DNA from: Acidobacteriaceae bacterium
Lineage (GTDB): Bacteria > Acidobacteriota > Terriglobia > Terriglobales > SbA1
DNA length: 5,260 bases
Direction: 5' to 3'
NCBI GenBank assembly: GCA_003136335.1
Contig: PLEA01000016.1
Coordinates: 1 to 5,260, forward strand
Shown here: positions 1 through 4,825 of the stretch, piece by piece
Layout: every line of letters begins with the position of its first letter
Numbering within the stretch: position 1 is the first letter of the stretch
Translations under genes and position numbers: made by a program
Notes under the pieces: generated by a model
Told to the model about the DNA's origin: nothing
The model's input: the letters and a program-made list of their open reading frames with translations, nothing else
Database searches by the model: none

Positions 1-231
1 GCCCTCGTTGATGTCGATCTGCGCCTGTGCAAGAATGGCGTCGCTATCACCTCCAAAGTCGCTACCACTGCCGAGACCGGTGTTGAAATGGAGGCCCTGG
101 TCGCCGTCAGCGTATCCGCACTGACCGTCTATGACATGTGTAAGGGGGCGGACAAGAGCATTGAGATTCGGGAGATTGTTTTGGAACGGAAGAGTGGCGG
201 GAAGAGTGGCGAGTACCGGCGAGGGAAGTAA
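1..231 (+). CDS. moaC: Cyclic pyranopterin monophosphate synthase MoaC, 3' part
   Basis: This is the C-terminal 76 residues of MoaC; the gene enters from the left edge in frame 1 and stops with TAA at 229-231. MoaC turns the cyclic GTP intermediate made by MoaA into cyclic pyranopterin monophosphate, in the cytoplasm, early in molybdenum cofactor synthesis. The identifying blocks are TGVEMEAL at fragment residues 26-33, YDMCK at 44-48 and KSGGKSG near the end. D45 and K48 fall where E. coli MoaC has its catalytic-pocket D128 and K131 (from family knowledge). Full MoaC is about 160 residues, so about half is visible. The KSGGKSG motif is encoded by an exact 12-nt tandem repeat (188-199 and 200-211). 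The response regulator gene starts only 11 nt after the stop, suggesting an operon with it and the mog gene. The product is confident; the start is outside the window. Confidence 0.95.
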   Translation, partial: ALVDVDLRLCKNGVAITSKVATTAETGVEMEALVAVSVSALTVYDMCKGADKSIEIREIVLERKSGGKSGEYRRGK

Positions 232-242
232 CACCTAATTTC

Positions 243-1070
243 ATGGCGAATAACGTCAAGCTGCTAGTGGTAGACGACAATCCGATGGTACTGGCCATGT
301 TGCAGCAGGCACTGACTCCGCTGGCGCTGGTCACGACCGCGACGGACGCGGCGGACGCGCTGTTGAAGGCGGTGGACGATGTTCCGGATTTGCTGGTGTG
401 CGATTACAAAATGCCGGGAATGGATGGGCGGCAACTCGTGGAAAAACTGAGGAGCCGGCCGGCGACCGCAAATTTTTCCACGGTCCTGATGGCGAGCAAG
501 GTGGACATCGCGGAGCGACTTTCCCCGCAGGATGCGGCCGACGATTATCTGGAGAAGCCGTTTTTCCTGAAGGATGCGACGCGCCGCATCAAGCGCACCA
601 TTGACCGCATTGCTTTGGAGAAAATGGCGAAGACTGCGCCCAAGGATGGGGTGGTCCGCGGCAGTCTTTCGCAGATGAACGTGATCGACCTGATGCAGTC
701 GCTGGAGATGGGACGGAAGAGCTGCCAGCTTTCGCTGAGCAACGAAGGCGACAAGTGCGAAGTGTTTTTTGCCGAAGGTCAGGTGAAGCACGCGACCTAT
801 GGAACGCTGGTGGGCGACGAGGCCGTGTTCAAGGTGCTGCGCTGGAGCGGCGGAAATTTCCAGCTCGACTTTGAAGGCAAGACGGATAAAGAGACCACGC
901 AACTCAATACCCAGGGACTGCTGATGGAAGGGCTACGGTTGCTGGACGAGTCGGCGCGGGAGGGCGGGTCGGAAGCGGAGCCTGCAAGTGCGCCGGCGCC
1001 TTCGAGCACTCCGAGCACCGCGGGCAAAGGCCGACGGGAAGAAGAGGAAGATGTCCTCCTCGATGGCTGA
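243..1070 (+). CDS. Response regulator with REC and PATAN (DUF4388) domains
   Basis: This 275-residue cytoplasmic protein has an N-terminal receiver domain (about residues 5-122). Visible receiver residues are the acidic pair D11/D12, the probable phosphoacceptor D54 (in VCDYKMPGMDG) and the K105-P106 switch pair. The usual Thr/Ser switch region reads MASK at 83-86, so the switch residue is probably S85 or is replaced by A84. Residues about 136-235 form a PATAN/DUF4388 domain: it opens with GSLSQMNVIDLMQSLE, has a central FFAEGQV strand and ends near GGNFQLDFEG. The tail (about 240-275) is Ala/Pro/Ser-rich and ends in an acidic run. No DNA-binding or enzymatic output domain is seen. PATAN domains in cyanobacteria act in response regulators through protein-protein contacts; the partner here is unknown. 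The ATG has no close Shine-Dalgarno (the GAGGGA at 221-226 is about 16 nt upstream), so coupling to moaC translation is likely. It overlaps the next gene. Confidence 0.9.
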   Translation: MANNVKLLVVDDNPMVLAMLQQALTPLALVTTATDAADALLKAVDDVPDLLVCDYKMPGMDGRQLVEKLRSRPATANFSTVLMASKVDIAERLSPQDAADDYLEKPFFLKDATRRIKRTIDRIALEKMAKTAPKDGVVRGSLSQMNVIDLMQSLEMGRKSCQLSLSNEGDKCEVFFAEGQVKHATYGTLVGDEAVFKVLRWSGGNFQLDFEGKTDKETTQLNTQGLLMEGLRLLDESAREGGSEAEPASAPAPSSTPSTAGKGRREEEEDVLLDG

Positions 1071-1551
1071 GCCGCGCGAACTGACGGCGGCGGTAGTGAC
1101 GGTCAGCGATTCCTGCGCTCGCGGGGAACGTGAGGATAGGTCAGGGCCGGCCGTGGCGCAACTGCTGCAGCACCTTCACTTCTCGGTTGCGGAGCGCAAA
1201 GTCGTTCCGGATGACTCAATCCAGATTCAGAACGTACTTATTCTGCTGGCGCGGCAGGTGCAGTTCGTCGTGACGACCGGCGGAACTGGAATTGCCCCGC
1301 GCGATGTCACCCCGGAAGCAACTGTGGCCGTGTGCGACCGGGTTCTGGACGGGGTGGCGGAGCGAATGCGGAGTGAAGGGAGCAAGAAGACTCCGTTTGC
1401 CGCGCTGAGCCGGGGGGTATGCGGGGTGCGCGGCCGCGCGCTGATTCTGAATTTGCCGGGGAGTCCTGCGGGGGCGGTGGAATCGTTGGAAACCGTGGCT
1501 GGGTTGATTCCGCACGCGATTGAGTTGCTCGGTGGGAAGACGGAGCACTAG
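1051..1551 (+). CDS. mog: Molybdopterin adenylyltransferase, MogA/MoaB family
   Basis: A 166-residue MogA/MoaB-type protein that activates molybdopterin with ATP to adenylyl-molybdopterin before molybdenum insertion (function from family knowledge). Diagnostic sequence: TVSDSCARGEREDRSGP near the N-terminus, VVPDD at 51-55, TTGGTGIAPRDVTPEA at 75-90 and NLPGSPAGA near 134-142. D54 and D85 align by motif with E. coli MogA D49 and D82. The length suits a stand-alone MogA/MoaB rather than the larger MoeA. The frame is open further upstream, but that part overlaps the regulator and encodes an Arg/Ala-rich run unlike the family. I chose ATG 1051, which has purine-rich GGGA (1036-1039) and AGAGGA (1043-1048) before it. 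ATG 1063 is an alternative that leaves an 8-nt overlap (ATGGCTGA) with the regulator stop. MogA and MoaB cannot be told apart here with certainty. Confidence 0.93.
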   Translation: MSSSMAEPRELTAAVVTVSDSCARGEREDRSGPAVAQLLQHLHFSVAERKVVPDDSIQIQNVLILLARQVQFVVTTGGTGIAPRDVTPEATVAVCDRVLDGVAERMRSEGSKKTPFAALSRGVCGVRGRALILNLPGSPAGAVESLETVAGLIPHAIELLGGKTEH

Positions 1552-1614
1552 CGCGGCGCAAGGCGCTGCCACAGAAGCATCGTCACCACGCAGTACTTTT
1601 CTACACCAGCTGAT

Positions 1615-3072
1615 TTAGTGAGCTTCTCCGGCTTTCGTCTTTCCTGCGCCCAGCAGGGGGCGGCCGGGGAAAACGTCGGGAACTAGCTTTCCTTCCTCGA
1701 TTACTGCCGTTCCTGCGACCAGGAGATAGTGCACGCCGACGCTGGGTTCCATGGGCTTTTCGAACGTCGAGCGGTCGGTGATCGTCTGGGGATCGAAGAT
1801 CACGATATCGGCGTCGGCGCCTTCCTGCAGGCGTCCCTTGTGGTGCGCGGCTTCAGTGGAACGCTCTAGCATTTGCGCAGGCATGAGCGTCATTTTCCCG
1901 AGGGCTTCCATCAGGGTGATCGTTTTTTTCTCACGCACATATTGGGCGAGGACCCGCGAGTAGGTGCCGGCATTGCGGGGATGGCCTTCGAGTCCGTCGC
2001 TGGCGATCATGATGAGCGGGTTGGGGATGACAGCGTCGACGATTGGCTGGGTGTTAGCGAAGACCAGTACCCATTGTGGCTTGCTGGAGTTGTGCAACTC
2101 GTCGAAGCGCTCTTTGGTGAGGTGCTCGCCGGTATCGGGAAGGACGAGATCGCCGTAGTCGATTCCCAGTTGTTCGCGCCAGCCGGGATTAAAGAGGGCG
2201 GAATTGATGGCAGTCATGCCGGCGATGTAGGGATAAGCTTCCGTGGTGATGTCGAGGCCGCGGGCGCGTGCTCCTTGAATGAGCGAAATGCATTCCAGCG
2301 AGTCGCGCAGGCAGGTGCTGTTGATGTGAACGATGTGCAGAGGCGCGCCGGTGATTGCGGCCGCGCCAATCACTTCCTCTACCGCCTCGATGGCGGAGCC
2401 GGGCTCGATGCGGCCGGCGCTACGGGCGTGGGTATAGACCGGCAGCTTGCGATCGGCGGCGACGCGGAAGATGTCGATGACCTCGAGCCGCGTAGCACCG
2501 GGAGTGTATGCAATGCCCATGCCGATACCGAGCGCGCCGGCGTCGAGTTGGTCGCGCAGACGTTGCTGAATGTGTTCGATCTGTTCGGGGGTGGCGGGTT
2601 GATCGGTGGCGGGTCCGCTTTTCGGCAGGATAGTTCCGTCGGGCAGAGGCGCGCCGAAAATCAGGGCGCGCGCGGCTACGTGGCTGGCGGTGGTGCCGTA
2701 GTGGATGAGTGAATGTCCTTGCTTGGAATTCAGGAACTGGGCGACGTCGGGGGCGCCGATTTCCATTTCCAGAGCGGTGGTTACGCCGTCGAAGGCTTTG
2801 ACACGCTGGCTAGCGAGATCCTGGGCGTGCTGGTGCAGGTCAACGAAGCCGGGAGCGACGACCAGGCCGGCGGCGTGGATGACGCGGCGTCCGCTGAGCG
2901 GGGTGGTGGAGATGCGGGCGATTTTGCCGTCGCGGATGCCGACGTTGCGAACGGCGTCGAGGCGAGTCTCGGGGTCGATGACGCGGCCGCCTTCGAGCAC
3001 GAGATCGAATTGTTGCGCGTGCAGGAGGGTCGACAGCAGGAGAATGCCGAGAGACAAAAGCACTTTGCGCAT
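1615..3072 (-). CDS. Exported amidohydrolase, N-acyl-D-amino-acid deacylase (D-aminoacylase) type
   Basis: A 485-residue metal-dependent amidohydrolase. Residues 1-19 form a signal peptide (positive start MRK, hydrophobic LLSLGILLLSTLL, likely cut after HA19), so the enzyme probably acts outside the cytoplasm. The mature part begins with the small beta domain (FDLVLEGGRVIDPET), followed by the TIM-barrel. By motif, likely metal ligands and catalytic residues are H80 and H82 (DLHQHAQD), H215 (YTHARS), H249 with H246 nearby (LHIVHINS) and D359 (IASDGLEGHPR). These match the H67/H69/H220/H250/D366 pattern of D-aminoacylase. Where that enzyme has ligand Cys96, this one reads ALEMEIG with no Cys, so E102 or E104 may replace it (inference). 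The C-terminal GADADIVIFDP block is typical of the superfamily. The substrate is probably an N-acyl-D-amino acid or related amide but is unproven. The ATG at 3072-3070 is set by GGAG five nt upstream. Its stop faces mog across 63 nt. Confidence 0.88.
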   Translation of the reverse strand: MRKVLLSLGILLLSTLLHAQQFDLVLEGGRVIDPETRLDAVRNVGIRDGKIARISTTPLSGRRVIHAAGLVVAPGFVDLHQHAQDLASQRVKAFDGVTTALEMEIGAPDVAQFLNSKQGHSLIHYGTTASHVAARALIFGAPLPDGTILPKSGPATDQPATPEQIEHIQQRLRDQLDAGALGIGMGIAYTPGATRLEVIDIFRVAADRKLPVYTHARSAGRIEPGSAIEAVEEVIGAAAITGAPLHIVHINSTCLRDSLECISLIQGARARGLDITTEAYPYIAGMTAINSALFNPGWREQLGIDYGDLVLPDTGEHLTKERFDELHNSSKPQWVLVFANTQPIVDAVIPNPLIMIASDGLEGHPRNAGTYSRVLAQYVREKKTITLMEALGKMTLMPAQMLERSTEAAHHKGRLQEGADADIVIFDPQTITDRSTFEKPMEPSVGVHYLLVAGTAVIEEGKLVPDVFPGRPLLGAGKTKAGEAH

Positions 3073-3077
3073 GTTGA

Positions 3078-3081
3078 CTCC
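3078..3081 (-). promoter_or_regulatory. Shine-Dalgarno for the exported amidohydrolase
   Basis: On the - strand the sequence reads GGAG, then TCAAC, then ATG, a 5-nt spacing. It fixes the start at 3072, which agrees with the signal peptide. About ten nt further upstream (3100-3092, - strand) TGCTATCAT resembles an extended -10 box, but no -35 hexamer is evident, so I do not call a promoter. Confidence 0.65.
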
Positions 3082-3121
3082 GAAGGTAGCGATGATAGCA
3101 GGAGTAGGTCGTATATATGCG

Positions 3122-3180
3122 GCAGCCGCTGCGACGGAAAACGTCGCGGCATGGACAGCCGGGGCGGCTGTCCCTACACA
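3122..3180. repeat. Two-hairpin palindromic repeat, copy 1
   Basis: Two perfect hairpins follow each other between the divergent amidohydrolase and DedA-family genes. Hairpin A pairs GCGACG (3131-3136) with CGTCGC (3142-3147) around a GAAAA loop, and can extend by GCC/GGC with a 3-nt bulge. Hairpin B pairs GGACAGCCG (3153-3161) with CGGCTGTCC (3165-3173) around GGG, and is followed by CTACAC. A second copy with the same layout lies at 4764-4817. The element resembles the REP-like intergenic palindromes that are dispersed in many bacterial genomes. The position between two start codons argues against a simple terminator role; it may be structural or act on one of the two leaders. Confidence 0.75.
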
Positions 3181-3208
3181 ACCTGATCACGTACACTGAC
3201 TGCTTCTC

Positions 3209-3832
3209 TTGAAGAGCATTGGACACATCTTGGCGCGCTATACGGCTTGGATCTTGGGGCTGATGAAGGTGCTCGGGATCTGGGGCGTGTTTGTGATTGC
3301 GTTTGCGGACAGCGCGCTGCTGGGAATGCCGGTGGATTTTGTGGTCGCAACCTATGTGTATCAGGATCGGCGGCGGCTTCTGATTTACATTGCGATGGCG
3401 TCGCTGGGGTCGGCGCTGGGGAGCATTCCGCTGTACATCGTGGGATATCTTGGCGGGGAGAAGGTGCTGCGCAAGCGGATTTCTGAGGAGCGCTTTCTCA
3501 AGATTCATCGGTCGTTTGAACGGCATGAATTCTGGGCGCTGATGTTTCCGGGGATGCTGCCGCCGCCAATGCCGTTCAAGATTTTTGTGCTGGGCGCGGC
3601 GGTATTTGAAATGCGGTTTCGAGACTTTTTGGTGGCGATTTTTCTGGGAAGATTTGTAAGGTTTGGGGTGCTGTCGGCGCTGGTGCTGTGGTTCGGGCCG
3701 CAGATTGTGGGACGCTTCGGCGGGGTTCTGAAGCGGCATTGGATCGCGGTTTTGACTGTCGTCGTGGGCGGGCTTTGCATGGGGCTGGCGTTGCGGCTGT
3801 GGCGGCAAGCGGGGAAGGCGGAGGCGGGGTGA
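3209..3832 (+). CDS. DedA/VTT-family integral membrane protein
   Basis: A 207-residue polytopic inner-membrane protein of the DedA (VTT, SNARE-associated) type. Hydrophobic segments lie at about 15-50, 57-82, 108-133, 139-163 and 178-197, some re-entrant by family analogy. FADSALLGMPVD at 32-43 matches the DedA E...P.PSE segment, with D34 and D43 as the acidic residues. GSALGSIPLYIVGYLGG (67-83) is the usual Gly-rich helix. DedA proteins are implicated in envelope homeostasis and some in undecaprenyl-phosphate recycling; the role of this one is unknown. The canonical Arg-containing RFIPxxR motif is replaced by LMFPGMLPPPMPFK (111-124), so it belongs to a variant subgroup. The start is uncertain: TTG 3209 has no Shine-Dalgarno. 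TTG 3230 has GGA six nt upstream and would give 200 residues, and ATG 3263 is also possible. The gene diverges from the amidohydrolase. Confidence 0.85.
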   Translation: MKSIGHILARYTAWILGLMKVLGIWGVFVIAFADSALLGMPVDFVVATYVYQDRRRLLIYIAMASLGSALGSIPLYIVGYLGGEKVLRKRISEERFLKIHRSFERHEFWALMFPGMLPPPMPFKIFVLGAAVFEMRFRDFLVAIFLGRFVRFGVLSALVLWFGPQIVGRFGGVLKRHWIAVLTVVVGGLCMGLALRLWRQAGKAEAG

Positions 3833-3859
3833 AGAGAGGGAGGCTCGCCTGTTCAAAGC

Positions 3860-3954
3860 AGTTGTCTATGAAATGTCCGGTTTCCTGGCAGAGTAGGACA
3901 ACTAGGACAACTTCTAAGATGGAATGAGAGTCCAAATAGAGTAGGATTAGTAGG
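3860..3954. repeat. Repeated GACAACT / TAGGA motifs upstream of the glycine-rich gene
   Basis: AGGACAACT occurs twice in exact tandem (3895-3903 and 3904-3912). Its core GACAACT appears inverted as AGTTGTC at 3860-3866. TAGG also recurs in two pairs, each at 9-bp spacing: 3894/3903 and 3942/3951. The block fills most of the 171-bp gap between the DedA-family gene and the glycine-rich protein gene, where a promoter and operators would be expected. I cannot name the binding protein, and no convincing -10/-35 pair is visible. Confidence 0.5.
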
Positions 3955-3955
3955 G

Positions 3956-3980
3956 GCGGTTTGTCCCCCCGGGCAGCCGC
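3956..3980 (+). other. Leader hairpin before the glycine-rich protein gene
   Basis: GCGGT (3956-3960) pairs with GCCGC (3976-3980) using one G-T pair. TGTCC (3962-3966) pairs with GGGCA (3971-3975), also using one G-T pair. T3961 is bulged and the loop is CCCC. The hairpin ends 10 nt before the Shine-Dalgarno. It shares GCAGCCGCTG (3973-3982) with both two-hairpin repeats (3122-3131, 4764-4773). It also has GGGGCGG plus TGTCCC, as in hairpin B of copy 1, so it may be a decayed relative. There is no U-run, so it is not an obvious terminator for the gene upstream. Confidence 0.5.
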
Positions 3981-3990
3981 TGTTTGGGGT

Positions 3991-3996
3991 GGAGGG
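3991..3996 (+). promoter_or_regulatory. Strong Shine-Dalgarno for the glycine-rich protein
   Basis: GGAGGG lies 7 nt before ATG 4004. It decides against an in-frame GTG at 3989, which would put the Shine-Dalgarno inside the coding region and add five residues before the signal peptide. Confidence 0.8.
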
Positions 3997-4003
3997 AACT
4001 AAT

Positions 4004-4702
4004 ATGAGAAATTCCACCTTGCTGAAAGCTCTTCTTGCAGGTGTCGCGTCGCTCTCTCTCGTTTGTGTGTCGACGCCCGCTCTCGCCCAACATGGCGGCG
4101 GTCACGGTGGCGGAGGTGGCGGTGGCGGATTCCACGGTGGTGGCGGCTCCTATGGCGGCGGCTACCATAGTGGAGGATCCTCCTACGGCGGGGGACGAGA
4201 AAGTTCTGCTTACGGTGGTGGCAGCCGGTACGAAGGTTCGTCGTCGGCACGCAGTTCCGGTGCTGGAAGAGGTTGGTCCTCGGAGGGTCGAAGTTCTCGT
4301 AACACCTCCGCGGGATGGAATTCGTCTGGAAGATTCGGAAACGGCGGCAGCAGAAACGGTGCGAATGCCGCTGGCTTTCACCCAGCCATTGCCGACGGGC
4401 AATGGCACTCCTTTGGAAGCGCGCATAGCGTGGTTGGCTCGAGACCGGCCTCGAACACGCGCCTGGTGGCCGGCAATTCGGTGGGTCGAAATGGTGTCTT
4501 CGGATATGGCGGGCGCGGCTTTGGGGGTTATCGCGGATACGGATTTGGCTGGGGAGGATGCTGGGGCTGCGGCTGGGGATTTGGCTATGGCTTTGGCTGG
4601 GGACTCTGGAGTCCTTTTTGGCTTTGGCCATCGTACTGGTACAACCCGTGGTGGAGCTACGACTATTCTCCAGTCAGCTACATTTATCCTTATCCCTACT
4701 AG
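4004..4702 (+). CDS. Secreted glycine-, serine- and aromatic-rich low-complexity protein
   Basis: A 232-residue exported protein of unknown function. Residues 1-28 are a signal peptide: a short positive start, a hydrophobic LLAGVASLSLVCV core and a cut after TPALA, leaving about 204 mature residues. The mature chain has three parts. Residues 30-75 are Gly/His/Tyr repeats of the GGGYHSGG and SSYGGG kind. Residues 76-123 are Ser/Arg/Gly-rich. A less repetitive middle, ADGQWHSFGSAHSVVGSRP (130-148), looks like a conserved core. From about 166 the chain alternates Gly with Phe, Tyr and Trp, includes a CWGCGWG pair of cysteines (186, 189), and ends in Trp/Tyr/Pro-rich sequence to YIYPYPY. No catalytic motif is seen. 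A cell-surface, matrix or envelope-coating role is possible but is inference. The start is set by GGAGGG 7 nt upstream. The gene has its own leader with repeated motifs and a hairpin, and no operon partner on its strand. Confidence 0.85.
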   Translation: MRNSTLLKALLAGVASLSLVCVSTPALAQHGGGHGGGGGGGGFHGGGGSYGGGYHSGGSSYGGGRESSAYGGGSRYEGSSSARSSGAGRGWSSEGRSSRNTSAGWNSSGRFGNGGSRNGANAAGFHPAIADGQWHSFGSAHSVVGSRPASNTRLVAGNSVGRNGVFGYGGRGFGGYRGYGFGWGGCWGCGWGFGYGFGWGLWSPFWLWPSYWYNPWWSYDYSPVSYIYPYPY

Positions 4703-4763
4703 CAGGATGCCGGGCGCCTCTGTACGAGGATGATTGCCGGCGTTGATTTCCTGGGGTCCGCCT

Positions 4764-4817
4764 GCAGCCGCTGCGGAAGGCGTCGCGGCCTGACGGGTAA
4801 GAGACCCGTTCCCACAC
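4764..4817. repeat. Two-hairpin palindromic repeat, copy 2
   Basis: This has the same layout as copy 1 at 3122-3180. GCAGCCGCTGCG (4764-4775) and CGTCGCGGC (4781-4789) are identical to copy 1 and form hairpin A around GAAGG. After a shared TG comes hairpin B, ACGGGT (4793-4798) paired with ACCCGT (4804-4809) around AAGAG, then CCCACAC. The stem of hairpin B differs from copy 1 in sequence but is again perfectly paired. It lies between the convergent stops of the glycine-rich protein (4702) and the DUF6580-type gene (4826), where a bidirectional transcription stop would fit, although no long T-run follows on either strand. Confidence 0.75.
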
Positions 4818-4825
4818 GATCAATC

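Noticed and set aside
188..211. Exact 12-nt tandem repeat GGAAGAGTGGCG at the end of moaC.
   Set aside because: It encodes the conserved MoaC motif KSGGKSG, so protein conservation explains it; it is not a separate repeat element.
988..1050. Upstream extension of mog to 988, giving 187 residues.
   Set aside because: The extra residues are an Arg/Ala/Lys-rich run unlike the MogA/MoaB N-terminus and overlap the regulator; ATG 1051 or 1063 fits the family start.
1550..1567. Possible terminator hairpin AGCGC/GCGCT after mog.
   Set aside because: It has only five base pairs with an 8-nt loop and no T-run; too weak to call.
1873..2712. A 279-codon + strand open frame antisense to the amidohydrolase.
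   Set aside because: It lies wholly within a well-supported - strand gene and has no recognisable motif; it is a high-GC shadow frame.
3092..3100. Extended -10-like TGCTATCAT on the - strand before the amidohydrolase.
   Set aside because: No -35 hexamer is found at 16-18 bp and the implied leader would be only about 13 nt; it is mentioned with the Shine-Dalgarno but not called as a promoter.
2840..3856. A 338-codon - strand open frame across the DedA-family gene and the start of the amidohydrolase.
   Set aside because: The product is Arg/His/Pro/Gln-rich without any domain, and it overlaps two well-supported genes and the palindromic repeat. It is a typical antisense shadow.
4035..4733. A 232-codon open frame on the + strand overlapping the glycine-rich protein in another frame.
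   Set aside because: It has no signal peptide, domain or Shine-Dalgarno. It is Val/Ala/Arg-rich as expected from reading GGC/GGT-rich DNA out of frame, while the other frame has a strong Shine-Dalgarno and signal peptide. Its equal length of 232 residues is a coincidence.
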